Origin: an uncultured Eubacteriales bacterium
Lineage (GTDB): Bacteria; Bacillota; Clostridia; Oscillospirales; Acutalibacteraceae
Reading direction: 5' to 3'
Length of the DNA stretch: 25,493 nucleotides
Assembly: GCA_900316925.1 (NCBI GenBank)
Contig: ONEU01000130.1
Coordinates: forward strand, 1-25,493
In this document: piece by piece, positions 14,957 to 23,382 of the stretch
Position numbering within the stretch: position 1 is the stretch's first letter
Layout: every line of letters starts with the position of its first letter
Made by a program: the position numbers and the translations under genes
The notes under the pieces: model-generated
Seen by the model: only the letters and a program-made list of their open reading frames with translations
Told to the model about the DNA's origin: nothing
Database searches by the model: none

Positions 14957-16270
14957 ATGAGACTACATGGTATCAGGATACCGCACAAAAAGAATACAGC
15001 AGGGATGAAGCCGGTACGTCTGCCGCTGCCCGAGACGGTGACGATCCCGATGCTGATGCACATCGGTAAACACGCCAGAGCGGTGGTAAAACCGGGTGAC
15101 AGCGTGAAGGTGGGACAGATCATCGGAGCTGCGGACGGCTACATTTCCTCCGATATCCATTCCAGCGTGTCGGGGACGGTGGAAAAGATGGTGGAGCTGA
15201 CGGCTTTTAACGGCAATAAGGTCTCCTGTGTACAGATCCGCTGCGACGGCAAGCAGGAGAAGGATCCCACGCTGCGGGTGCCGGAGGTCACGGATTTTGA
15301 CAGCTTCATTACGGCGGTCAAAACCAGCGGTGTGGTAGGACTGGGCGGAGCGGGATTCCCCAGCTTTGTGAAGCTCGGTGTGAACGACCTGTCAAAGATT
15401 GACGCGATCATCCTGAACGGTGCGGAGTGTGAGCCCTATATCACCTCCGATACCCGTACCATGATCGACAAAGCGGATTATGTGTTCAAGGGTATCCGGA
15501 CCCTGCAAAAATATATGCACGCCAAGCGTGTGATCATCGGCATTGAAAACAATAAGCGGGAAGCCATTGCCAGTATGAAGTCCTATGCGGATAAGACGGA
15601 GGGCGTGGAAGTGAAGGTGCTGCCGTCAATCTATCCCCAGGGCGGCGAGAAGGTACTGATCTATCACACGATTCATAAGCTCGTGCCGAAGGGCGGTCTG
15701 CCGCTTGATGTCGGCGCCGTGGTCATCAATGTTACCACTCTTGCGTTCATCGCGGAGTATATGGAGACCGGCATCCCGCTGATCGAGAAATGTATTACGG
15801 TAGACGGCTCCGCAGTGAAAGAGCCGAAAAATGTCATTGCCCCCATCGGGATGACCATCAGCGAGCTGCTCAAAGCAGTCGGCGGTGTGAAGGAGGAGCC
15901 TGCCAAGGTGATCTACGGCGGACCGATGATGGGAATTGCCATGCAGTCACTGGAGGAACCGGTGCTGAAGATCACCAATGCCGTGATTGCCATGGGAAAA
16001 AAGGAAGCCACCCTTCCGAAGATCACCCCCTGTATTGCCTGCGGCGGCTGCAGTGCCCACTGTCCGTTCCGGCTTGATCCCAGAGCCATTGCAAAGGCTT
16101 ATGATCGGAAGGATGCCGAGGAGCTGGAGAAGCTCTGTGTGGATATGTGTATGGAATGCGGCTGCTGTTCATATATCTGCCCCGCCAACCGTCCGTTGGT
16201 GCATACCAACAAGTTGGCAAAAGCCCTGCTCAGGACGTATCGGGCAGAGAAGGAAAAGGAGACGAAATGA
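14957..16270 (+). CDS. rnfC: Rnf complex subunit C (NADH-binding, 2x[4Fe-4S])
   Basis: RnfC is the peripheral cytoplasmic subunit that exchanges electrons with NAD+ in the ferredoxin:NAD+ oxidoreductase ion pump. The 437-residue protein has an N-terminal barrel-sandwich part (HIGKHARAVVKPGDSVKVGQ), a nucleotide/FMN fold with GLGGAGFPSFVKL and NGAECEPYITSD, and two complete cluster motifs: C359-x2-C362-x2-C365-x3-C369 and C398-x2-C401-x2-C404-x3-C408. It lacks the long alanine-rich tail of enterobacterial RsxC, as is usual in Clostridia. AGGGGGAG precedes the ATG. It is the first gene of a complete six-gene operon and overlaps rnfD. Confidence 0.97.
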   Translation: MRLHGIRIPHKKNTAGMKPVRLPLPETVTIPMLMHIGKHARAVVKPGDSVKVGQIIGAADGYISSDIHSSVSGTVEKMVELTAFNGNKVSCVQIRCDGKQEKDPTLRVPEVTDFDSFITAVKTSGVVGLGGAGFPSFVKLGVNDLSKIDAIILNGAECEPYITSDTRTMIDKADYVFKGIRTLQKYMHAKRVIIGIENNKREAIASMKSYADKTEGVEVKVLPSIYPQGGEKVLIYHTIHKLVPKGGLPLDVGAVVINVTTLAFIAEYMETGIPLIEKCITVDGSAVKEPKNVIAPIGMTISELLKAVGGVKEEPAKVIYGGPMMGIAMQSLEEPVLKITNAVIAMGKKEATLPKITPCIACGGCSAHCPFRLDPRAIAKAYDRKDAEELEKLCVDMCMECGCCSYICPANRPLVHTNKLAKALLRTYRAEKEKETK

Positions 16271-17208
16271 TGAGTAAACTGATGGTAGCGGTATCGCCGC
16301 ATTTTACCGGCAAGCGTACCACACAGAAGATCATGCTGGATGTGATCATCGCATTGCTTCCAGCAGCGGTTGCTTCGGTGATCCTGTTCGGCTGGAGAAG
16401 CCTGCTGGTGATCGGAGTGTGTGTGGCTGCGAGCGTGGCCTCAGAGTTTTTGTTCGAGAAGCTCTGTAAACGGAGCAACACCGTCTATGATCTCTCGGCA
16501 GTCGTCACGGGACTGCTGTTAGCGTTCAATCTGCCCGTCAGTATCCCGCTGTGGCAGGCTGTGTTCGGCAGCGTTGTAGCGGTGATCGTTGTCAAGCAGC
16601 TGTTCGGCGGCATCGGACAAAACTTTGCCAATCCCGCCATCACTGCCCGTATCGTGATGATGACGGCTTTTTCAAGCACGATGACCAACTGGGTGGTTCC
16701 ATCCACCCTCAAAATGCCGGATGCAATTACCTCGGCCACACCGCTTGTGGCGGCGGCAAAGGGAACGACCTCCATGATGCCCTCTTATCTTGATTTGTTT
16801 CTTGGCAGGCACGCCGGCTGTCTGGGAGAGACCTGTGCGCTGGCACTGCTGCTGGGTGGCGTCTACCTGCTGATCCGCCGTGTCATCAGCTGGCACACGC
16901 CGGTTGCTTTTCTGGGAACCGTGGCGCTGATGTCGCTGGTCTGCGGCAAGGATGTCCTTTATCAGCTGCTGTCGGGCGGTCTGCTGCTGGGCGCTCTGTT
17001 CATGGCGACCGATTATGCCACCACTCCTCCCACCAAGACGGGTAAGCTGATCTTTGGTGTAGGGTGCGGTCTGATCACGATTCTGATCCGTTTTTGGGGC
17101 AATCTGCCGGAGGGCGTATCCTTCTCGATTCTGCTGATGAACATTTTCACCCCGTATATTGCCAAGCTCACCCGTACCCGTCCGATGACAGGAGGTGCAA
17201 AGGGATGA
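16267..17208 (+). CDS. rnfD: Rnf complex subunit D (membrane, covalent FMN)
   Basis: RnfD is a polytopic subunit of the Rnf pump, related to NqrB. The 313-residue protein starts with VSPHFTGKRTTQKIM, typical of the family, and has about eight to nine hydrophobic helices. The covalent FMN threonine is expected at T158 in ITSATPLVAA (S-A-T-P pattern). GQNFANPAITAR and ATDYATTPPTKTGK are further conserved blocks. Two adjacent ATG codons (16267, 16270) follow AAGGAGA; the first overlaps the rnfC stop as ATGA. The upstream extension of the open frame lies inside rnfC and is not used. Confidence 0.96.
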   Translation: MMSKLMVAVSPHFTGKRTTQKIMLDVIIALLPAAVASVILFGWRSLLVIGVCVAASVASEFLFEKLCKRSNTVYDLSAVVTGLLLAFNLPVSIPLWQAVFGSVVAVIVVKQLFGGIGQNFANPAITARIVMMTAFSSTMTNWVVPSTLKMPDAITSATPLVAAAKGTTSMMPSYLDLFLGRHAGCLGETCALALLLGGVYLLIRRVISWHTPVAFLGTVALMSLVCGKDVLYQLLSGGLLLGALFMATDYATTPPTKTGKLIFGVGCGLITILIRFWGNLPEGVSFSILLMNIFTPYIAKLTRTRPMTGGAKG

Positions 17209-17735
17209 AGGAGATTTTCAAGCCGATCATAGTCCTTGCGTCCATTTGCCTGGTGGTCACCGCGCTGCTGGCCTTTGTGAATATGGAGACCCGTCCGATC
17301 ATTCAGGCGGCAGAGGAAAAAGCAGCCGCACAAGCCAGGGCGGAGGTGCTTCCCCAGGCGGAGAGCTTTGAAAAGATAGAAGGTCTTTCCCTGCCGGAGG
17401 GTGTAACGGAGGTCTATGAGGGCAGTCATCACAGCGGTTATGTCATTATGATGCAGGCAAAGGGTTACGGCGGTTATATCCGTCTGATCTGCGGGATCCG
17501 TCCCGACGGCAGTATCGAATCCGTCAAGACGCTCTCTCATTCCGAGACAGGCGGTATCGGCTCCCGGGTAGCGGATAACGGTTCCGGCTACCGTGAGGGC
17601 TATCGGAACAAGACAATTGATACCTATCAGGAGGTTGACGCCGTGACGGGAGCAACCGTCTCCTCCAAGGCCTATCAGAAAGCGGTAGGCCTGGCGTTAG
17701 AAGCCTATGAAATCATCAGGGGGGCAGAGCAATGA
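17205..17735 (+). CDS. rnfG: Rnf complex subunit G (covalent FMN, electron transfer)
   Basis: RnfG is a single-span subunit whose FMN domain faces outward. The 176-residue protein has one helix near the N-terminus (PIIVLASICLVVTALLAFV) and the FMN-domain block ICGIRPDGSIESVKTLSHSE. The flavinylation motif DAVTGATVSS places the linked threonine at T151. GGAGGTG at 17191-17197 precedes the ATG, which overlaps the rnfD stop (ATGA). An FMN transferase (ApbE) is needed for this type of flavin attachment but is not encoded in this window. Confidence 0.95.
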   Translation: MKEIFKPIIVLASICLVVTALLAFVNMETRPIIQAAEEKAAAQARAEVLPQAESFEKIEGLSLPEGVTEVYEGSHHSGYVIMMQAKGYGGYIRLICGIRPDGSIESVKTLSHSETGGIGSRVADNGSGYREGYRNKTIDTYQEVDAVTGATVSSKAYQKAVGLALEAYEIIRGAEQ

Positions 17736-18421
17736 GAACCTTACGGAACTTTTCCAAGGGCATTATCAAGGAGAATCCTGTTCTGGTACTGGTGCTCGGC
17801 ACTTGTCCCACGCTTGCCACCTCCACCGGCGTGCTCAATGCGCTGGGCATGGGTGTGGCGGCCACATTGGTGCTGACCTTTTCCAATATCCTGATCTCAG
17901 CCCTTCGCAAGGTGATTCCCGATAAGGTGAGGATACCGTGCTATATTGTGCTGATAGCGGGGCTTGTCACCGCCGTGCAGATGCTTGTCAAGGCGTTTGC
18001 ACCGGAGCTGGATAAATCGTTGGGAATTTATCTGCCGCTGATCGTCGTGAACTGTATCATTCTTGGCAGAGCGGAGATGTACGCCAGCAAGAACAAGGTG
18101 TTTGATTCCGCCGTGGACGGTCTGGGAATGGGCGTTGGCTTTACGCTGGCGCTGTTTCTCATGGCCACCATCCGTGAGATCTTCGGCAACGGCACATTCT
18201 GCGGGTTGGAGATCCCCGGTCTCAAGGAAAACCATATCTCGATTCTCACAATGGCGCCGGGCGGCTTTTTCGTATTCGGCCTGCTCATTGCCGCTGTGAA
18301 TAAGTTCGGTAAGCACAAGCCCAAAAAGAAGCATCCGGGCTGTGCAGGCTGTCCGCAGGCGGAGATCTGCCAGAAGTCGGACACCGCCGGAGATGGGGAG
18401 GAGGCTGCTTCCCATGACTAA
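17732..18421 (+). CDS. rnfE: Rnf complex subunit E (membrane), with cysteine-bearing C-terminal extension
   Basis: RnfE is a six-helix subunit that pairs with RnfA. Together they hold an intramembrane iron-sulfur centre through cysteines on half-helices; here the matching residues are C25 (VLGTCPTLATS) and C108 (VVNCIILGRAE). The 229-residue protein then carries a hydrophilic C-terminal extension (from about residue 195) with HPGCAGCPQAEIC, that is C204, C207 and C213, followed by an acidic end. This is longer than enterobacterial RsxE in sequence style, and the cysteine triplet could bind a metal. The ATG overlaps the rnfG stop, and the end overlaps rnfA by eight bases. Confidence 0.95.
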   Translation: MRTLRNFSKGIIKENPVLVLVLGTCPTLATSTGVLNALGMGVAATLVLTFSNILISALRKVIPDKVRIPCYIVLIAGLVTAVQMLVKAFAPELDKSLGIYLPLIVVNCIILGRAEMYASKNKVFDSAVDGLGMGVGFTLALFLMATIREIFGNGTFCGLEIPGLKENHISILTMAPGGFFVFGLLIAAVNKFGKHKPKKKHPGCAGCPQAEICQKSDTAGDGEEAASHD

Positions 18422-19004
18422 ACTGATTATTATTCTTCTGTCGGCAGTATTCATCAATAACTATGTACTGTCGCGTTTTCTGGGGATCTGTCCGTTCCTG
18501 GGCGTATCCAAAAAGCTCAATTCCGCCACCGGCATGAGCCTGGCGGTCATCTTTGTTATGCTCATCGCCACGGCAGTGACCTGGCCGATCCAGATGTACC
18601 TGCTCAATCCCTACGGATTAGGCTATCTGCAAACCATCGTCTTTATCCTGGTCATTGCGGCGCTGGTGCAGCTGGTGGAGATCGTCCTCAAACGCTATGT
18701 TCCCGCCCTGCATAAATCCCTGGGAGTGTATCTGCCGCTCATTACGACCAACTGTGCTGTACTGGGCGTGACGATCCTGAATATCGACGAGGGCTACACC
18801 TTCCTGGAGGCAATGGTCAATTCCCTGGGCAGCGGTCTGGGATTTTTCCTTGCCATGGTGATGTTCTCGGGGGTGCGCTCCACCATGGAGGACAGCGATA
18901 TCCCCGAGAGCTTCAAAGGACTGCCCATTACTCTTGTAGCCGCCGCAATCACATCTCTGTCTTTCCTTGGTTTTGGCGGCGTGATCGAAAACCTGTTCGG
19001 CTGA
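18414..19004 (+). CDS. rnfA: Rnf complex subunit A (membrane)
   Basis: RnfA is the six-helix partner of RnfE, related to NqrE/NqrD. The 196-residue protein has the family pattern: FINNYVLSRFLGICPFLGVSKK with C26, and LPLITTNCAVLGVTILN with C114, the two cysteines expected to ligate the shared iron-sulfur centre. The ATG is reached after GGGGAGGAGG (about ten bases upstream) and lies within the last codons of rnfE. The longer open frame upstream belongs to the rnfE coding region in another frame. Confidence 0.96.
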   Translation: MTKLIIILLSAVFINNYVLSRFLGICPFLGVSKKLNSATGMSLAVIFVMLIATAVTWPIQMYLLNPYGLGYLQTIVFILVIAALVQLVEIVLKRYVPALHKSLGVYLPLITTNCAVLGVTILNIDEGYTFLEAMVNSLGSGLGFFLAMVMFSGVRSTMEDSDIPESFKGLPITLVAAAITSLSFLGFGGVIENLFG

Positions 19005-19017
19005 CGGAGGTGCAAGC

Positions 19018-19821
19018 ATGAATGAAATACTGTTGGCGGTCATCCCTGTGGTGGTACTGGGCATACTCTGTGCCACCGTGCTGGTGATCGCTTCAAAGCT
19101 CATGGCCGTCAAGGAGGATGAGCGGTTTCCTGTCGTCCGTGACTGTCTGCCGGGAGCAAACTGCGGCGCCTGCGGCTTTGCCGGCTGTGACGGCTATGCC
19201 AAGGCGCTCTGTGATAATCCTGAAACTCCCATCAATCTGTGTATCCCCGGAGCAAAAGGAGTCGCTGACAAGCTCAGCGAGGTACTGGGTGTTGCCCCGG
19301 CGGAGGTGATTAAAAAGGTAGCCGTGGTGCATTGTGCCGGCGACTGCTCCAAAACGGAGGATAAGATCATTTACCAGGGGATTCCCAGCTGCAGTGCGGC
19401 CAAGATTCTGTACGGCGGCAAGGGGAGCTGTGTGTTTGGCTGTTTAGGTCTGGGAGACTGCGTGAAATCCTGTCCGCAGCACGCGATCAGCCTGGTGAAC
19501 GGGGTGGCAAAGGTAGACCCGGAAGCCTGCATCGGCTGCGGAATCTGTAACCACGCCTGCCCGAACCATCTTATCTCGCTGGAAGAGGATATCAAACGTG
19601 TGATCGTCACCTGCAGCAATAAAGACAAGGGTGCTCTTACCCGGAAGGTCTGTACCAACGGCTGTATCGGCTGCAAAAAATGTGAGAAGGTCTGTCCGAC
19701 TGGCGCTATCAAGGTTATCGGCAATATCGCCGTGGTTGACTACCGTCAATGTCCGGACTGTCCCTCTTATGCGGTTTGTTCCGAATCCTGCACCACACAC
19801 TGTCTGATCACTTCGGAATAA
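19018..19821 (+). CDS. rnfB: Rnf complex subunit B (ferredoxin-type, multiple [4Fe-4S])
   Basis: RnfB takes electrons from reduced ferredoxin. The 267-residue protein has an N-terminal membrane helix (LLAVIPVVVLGILCATVLVIA) and the cluster motif CLPGANCGACGFAGCDGYA. Cysteine-rich segments follow, including the ferredoxin motifs CIGCGICNHACP and CIGCKKCEKVCP. A further cysteine group, CPDCPSYAVCSESCTTHC, closes the protein and may hold another cluster. It is last in the order C-D-G-E-A-B, typical of Clostridia, 13 bases after rnfA, and is followed by a strong terminator. The pump couples ferredoxin oxidation to Na+ or H+ export; the ion cannot be read from this sequence. Confidence 0.97.
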   Translation: MNEILLAVIPVVVLGILCATVLVIASKLMAVKEDERFPVVRDCLPGANCGACGFAGCDGYAKALCDNPETPINLCIPGAKGVADKLSEVLGVAPAEVIKKVAVVHCAGDCSKTEDKIIYQGIPSCSAAKILYGGKGSCVFGCLGLGDCVKSCPQHAISLVNGVAKVDPEACIGCGICNHACPNHLISLEEDIKRVIVTCSNKDKGALTRKVCTNGCIGCKKCEKVCPTGAIKVIGNIAVVDYRQCPDCPSYAVCSESCTTHCLITSE

Positions 19822-19853
19822 CGGGTGCGGATATCCCGTCGAACCATGACTTT

Positions 19854-19886
19854 ACCGGACACATGAGGCTGTGTGTCCGGTTTTTT
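19854..19886 (+). terminator. Rho-independent terminator of the rnf operon
   Basis: ACCGGACACA at 19854-19863 pairs perfectly with TGTGTCCGGT at 19872-19881 across an 8-base loop, and six T residues follow (19881-19886). A smaller ACGGG/CCCGT hairpin (19821-19839) precedes it. Confidence 0.93.
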
Positions 19887-19908
19887 ATTCGGAAAAAGGA
19901 GTGACAAT

Positions 19909-20604
19909 ATGCACGGGAAGAACTGTATTTATCTGGCTGATACCCATGAGATCACCGATCGGCGGATGTTTGAGGAGCTGTTTCGTCTGATACCGCCTGA
20001 GCGTCAGGAGAAGGTCTCCCGTTTTCTGCGGGACGAAGACAAATATCTGTCTTTGTGTGCCGGACTGCTGTTGGAGGAGGGAATCCGCCAACTCGGGTTA
20101 TCGGCGGAACCGACGCTTGCTGTCACGGATAAAGGCAAACCGTACTTTTATGATCTGCCGGGGGTGTTCTTCAACCTTTCCCATAGCGGACATTTTGCAG
20201 TGTGCGTGTTTTCGGACAGACAGGTAGGCGTGGATATGGAGTGTATCCGCTGTTTTGATGACCGGCTGGCGGAGTTTGTGTTCCACGGGGACGAGATCGG
20301 GAGAGTCCGTGAGGAAGCGGGGGATACCGCCTGTGACGCACTCTATACCCGACTCTGGACGATGAAGGAAAGCATTATGAAATACTATGGAGAGGGGCTT
20401 GCTCTGGAGCCGAAGGATATCCATATCGGCAGGGGCGGGCAGATCATCGGAGTGAAGGGGCACCCGGACGCCCGGCACCTGCATATATCGGGCATTTCCA
20501 CAGCGGAAACGGAGCTGTCCGTTTGTTCGGAATATGAGGTTTTTCCCGGAGAGCAGAAAAAAGTTTGCCTGCGCGGGCTACTTTCCGGAAAGAAAAGAGG
20601 ATAA
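19909..20604 (+). CDS. 4'-phosphopantetheinyl transferase, Sfp type
   Basis: This enzyme moves the phosphopantetheine arm of coenzyme A to a serine of carrier proteins. The 231-residue length is that of the Sfp (not AcpS) group. Motifs are present: FFNLSHSGHFAVCVF, VGVDMECIR (D109, E111, magnesium ligands) and LWTMKESIMKYYGEGL (W150, K153, E154, K158). AAGGAG at 19896-19901 is seven bases before ATG 19909; the ORF could start at 19873, but that is inside the rnf terminator. It begins 22 bases after the T run, so it needs its own promoter or read-through. No polyketide or peptide synthetase is in the window, so the carrier target is unknown. Confidence 0.92.
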   Translation: MHGKNCIYLADTHEITDRRMFEELFRLIPPERQEKVSRFLRDEDKYLSLCAGLLLEEGIRQLGLSAEPTLAVTDKGKPYFYDLPGVFFNLSHSGHFAVCVFSDRQVGVDMECIRCFDDRLAEFVFHGDEIGRVREEAGDTACDALYTRLWTMKESIMKYYGEGLALEPKDIHIGRGGQIIGVKGHPDARHLHISGISTAETELSVCSEYEVFPGEQKKVCLRGLLSGKKRG

Positions 20605-20643
20605 GTTCCTACTTTTCTGCATTGTGCATGTTCACAGTTAATA

Positions 20644-20672
20644 TTGACAAATATCCCTGGGAATAGTAAAAT
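20644..20672 (+). promoter_or_regulatory. Strong sigma-A promoter for the XpaC/VWA/TelA unit
   Basis: A perfect TTGACA at 20644-20649 and TAAAAT at 20667-20672 are separated by exactly 17 bases. It gives a leader of about 145 bases before the XpaC-like gene. An alternative -10 (TATGAT, 20673-20678) has poor spacing. Confidence 0.8.
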
Positions 20673-20824
20673 TATGATAGTGCCCGCAGAGTCGGAGCAT
20701 TGGTTCACAGGCAGTCATGCTGTTTGTGCCGGATGTGAGTGATACTGCATGAAACGTACAGGGGAAGCGTCAGCGAACGAAGACGTGACAAGGACGCGGC
20801 AGCCTGATGCCGGGGGGTGATGGA

Positions 20825-21595
20825 GTGAACAAGAGGATATGGAAGATCATTTTGCTGAATCTGGTGATTGCGGTAGTAAATGTGATATTGTTTTCCAAGG
20901 GATTGGTAGGACTGACATTTACGGGAGGAGCGCTGACAACGGCGCTGGCAGCTACCGTGATTACCATGAGCGTGCTGGCATTCGGCTACGGTAACTATAC
21001 CCTGCTGTTCAAGGAACCGAAAACTCAGCCGATCAAGCTCTTCAAAAACACCGAACTGACCTCCTCGACCGATTACCGGAGTGCGCTGGAGGGATTAAAG
21101 ACAAAGGTGGTGTTCCGCGGCGATATCGAAAACGCCCTGGAACAGATTGACAGAATGGAAGATAAAGATCATGCCCTGGATACGATCCTCGCACAGTTTT
21201 TCACTCCGCAGGAAATCACCTATACACGGTTTCAGAGCGCGATCGACTCGGTTAAGACCCTGTTTTACCATAACGTCAAGAAGATGATCAACCGTATGGT
21301 GATCTTCGATCAAAAGGATTTTGAGAAGGTCAGCCTCAGAATGACGAGAGCATACCAGAATCAGGAGGATTCCAGTACGCTGAAGGCTACCAGGGCACAG
21401 TATGAGATTTACAAGGAGCATCTCAACTATATCCGCAGTCTGGTGGAGATGAATGAGAATATCCTGACCAAGCTCGACGGCCTGCTGCTGGAGGTTTCCA
21501 AGCTCGATGATATCAATGAAGAGGATCTGGAAAACATGGCTGCCATTCAGGAGATCAATAACCTGATTGCGCAGACCAGATACTATAAAGTCTGA
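20825..21595 (+). CDS. XpaC-like membrane protein (5-bromo-4-chloroindolyl phosphate hydrolysis family)
   Basis: This 256-residue protein has two membrane helices close to the N-terminus (about 8-30 and 36-56). A long, charged, mostly alpha-helical cytoplasmic part follows, including YRSALEGLKTKV, TRFQSAIDSVKTLFYHN and a leucine-rich coiled-coil-like end. The layout, and the TelA-family gene two positions downstream, match XpaC-like proteins, whose family name comes from a phenotype and not from a proven enzyme; I see no hydrolase motif. I chose GTG 20825, five bases after GGGGTG; ATG 20807 is in frame but has no ribosome site. It probably works as a membrane partner of TelA. The family call rests on architecture and context, so it is moderate. 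Confidence 0.65.
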   Translation: MNKRIWKIILLNLVIAVVNVILFSKGLVGLTFTGGALTTALAATVITMSVLAFGYGNYTLLFKEPKTQPIKLFKNTELTSSTDYRSALEGLKTKVVFRGDIENALEQIDRMEDKDHALDTILAQFFTPQEITYTRFQSAIDSVKTLFYHNVKKMINRMVIFDQKDFEKVSLRMTRAYQNQEDSSTLKATRAQYEIYKEHLNYIRSLVEMNENILTKLDGLLLEVSKLDDINEEDLENMAAIQEINNLIAQTRYYKV

Positions 21596-21609
21596 TGGGA
21601 GGTCATACT

Positions 21610-23313
21610 ATGTCAAAAATTTCAACAGGCGCTAAAATTGCTATTTTTGCCGCCATCGCATTGGTGGTGTTTGGCGGCGTGTTCCTCGGCATCACGCTCA
21701 CGAAGGATGTGGGCAAGTCGGAGGAACAGCTCACCTCGGAAAGTGCGCAGAACAGAATGGAGGACCTGCTCAGCGGTATCAAGGTACAGCAGGTCAATAC
21801 CAAGAAGGCTGCGATCAGTGATGAGGATGTACTCTCTGAAAGCGAAGAGCTGCCCGATATCAATAAGACCTATCCGATGAGTGTTACCGGCAGCGGTGCC
21901 GTGAATATTGAAATCTTCTCCTCACCCGAGAAGGCAGGCACCGGTACAGACGGCTGGCTCAATGATGTGGCAGCGGAATTTAACCGTTCCGGAGCAACCG
22001 TCAACGGCAAGAGCGCAACCGTTTCCATCCGTTCCGTGTCATCCGGTCCGATGCTCGACTACATCAAGTCCGGCAAGTATATGCCCGACGCGATCAGCCC
22101 CTCCAATGAGTTCTGGGGGAATATGCTGCAGTCAAGCGGCGTGAAGATTACCATGAAGGAAAAGAGCATTGCCGGCAATACCGCAGGCATCCTGCTCTCC
22201 AAGAGCAAATATCAGGAGATTATCAATAAATACGGTGCCGTGAACATGAAGGTCATCTCCCAGGCCACCGCCAGCGGTGAGATCGCCATGGGTTATACCA
22301 ACCCGTTTGTCAGCTCCACCGGTCTGAACTTCCTGGTGAGTACGCTCTATACCTACGATCCCGACGATCTGCTCAGTGAGAAGGCTGTCAACGGCTTCAA
22401 GACCTTCCAGGAGAATGTGCCGCTGGTATCCTACAACACCCTGCAAATGAGAAAATCCGCAGAAGCAGGCTCACTGGATGCAATGGTCATGGAGTACCAG
22501 CTCTTCACGAATGACGCCAGCCTGAACGTGAATTATGTGTTCACGCCCTTTGGGGTGCGCCATGATAACCCGGTGTATGCCATCGGTGATCTGACAGCCG
22601 AGAAAAACGAGCTTCTGGAGATGTTCTGTGCATACTGCCTGAACAGCACTTCACAGCAGCACGCCAAAGAGTGCGGCTTCAACCTCAACGAAAAGTACAA
22701 GAGCGAGCTTCCCGACAATATTCCCGGCGAAAAGCTCCTCCAGGCACAGAAGCTCTATAAAGAGAACAAGAATAACGGCAGACCCATCATTGCGGTGTTC
22801 ATTGCCGATACCTCCGGCAGCATGAGCGGCGAGTCTATCAATGCACTCCAGACCTCACTGGTCAACTCCATGCAGTACATCAGCAAGGATAACTACGTCG
22901 GCCTGATCTCCTACAACAACCGTGTGTATATGAACCTGCCCATCGGCAAGTTTGACATCAACCAGCAGGCGCTCTTCAAGGGAGCCGTGCAGAGCCTTGA
23001 CGCAACCGGTCAGACAGCGACCTACGACGCACTTGTCGTAGCCATCGACATGATCAACAAGGCAATGGAGACGCAGCCCGATGCCAAGCCTATGATCTTC
23101 CTGCTCAGCGACGGCGAGCAGAATGTGGGTTACTCCCTCAATGATATCGAATCGGTGGTGAAGTCCTACCAGATCCCGGTCTACTCCATCGGTTATAACG
23201 CCAATATTGAGGCACTCAAGAAGATCTCTGAGATCAACGAGGCTGCCACCATCAATGCGGACAGCGACGATATCATCTATCAGCTCAAGAATCTCTTCAA
23301 TTCGGAGATGTAA
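21610..23313 (+). CDS. Membrane-anchored solute-binding-protein/von Willebrand A fusion protein
   Basis: This 567-residue protein has one N-terminal helix (10-30) and no lipobox cysteine, so the bulk should be outside the membrane. A short linker (about 31-80) leads to a periplasmic-binding-protein-like region (about 85-370). That region opens INIEIFSSPEKAGTGTDGW, has VSSGPMLDYIKSGKYMPDA, and ends near C340, C343 and C355. A VWA domain follows (about 393-567) with a complete metal-ion site: DTSGSMSG (D400, S402, S404), a threonine in TGQTATYDAL (T469 or T471) and LSDGEQN (D501). VWA domains bind protein ligands through a metal. GGGAGGT precedes ATG 21610, 14 bases after the XpaC-like gene. 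The ligands are unknown. Confidence 0.88.
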   Translation: MSKISTGAKIAIFAAIALVVFGGVFLGITLTKDVGKSEEQLTSESAQNRMEDLLSGIKVQQVNTKKAAISDEDVLSESEELPDINKTYPMSVTGSGAVNIEIFSSPEKAGTGTDGWLNDVAAEFNRSGATVNGKSATVSIRSVSSGPMLDYIKSGKYMPDAISPSNEFWGNMLQSSGVKITMKEKSIAGNTAGILLSKSKYQEIINKYGAVNMKVISQATASGEIAMGYTNPFVSSTGLNFLVSTLYTYDPDDLLSEKAVNGFKTFQENVPLVSYNTLQMRKSAEAGSLDAMVMEYQLFTNDASLNVNYVFTPFGVRHDNPVYAIGDLTAEKNELLEMFCAYCLNSTSQQHAKECGFNLNEKYKSELPDNIPGEKLLQAQKLYKENKNNGRPIIAVFIADTSGSMSGESINALQTSLVNSMQYISKDNYVGLISYNNRVYMNLPIGKFDINQQALFKGAVQSLDATGQTATYDALVVAIDMINKAMETQPDAKPMIFLLSDGEQNVGYSLNDIESVVKSYQIPVYSIGYNANIEALKKISEINEAATINADSDDIIYQLKNLFNSEM

Positions 23314-23382
23314 TCACGCAGACGGCCATCTGAAAACACAGGAACACACAATTCACATACTATCAAACAGGAGGAATGTACA

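Noticed and set aside
20749..20820. 23-codon open frame as a real gene
   Set aside because: No good ribosome site precedes it and it has no recognisable family, so I kept it as a leader observation and not as a CDS.
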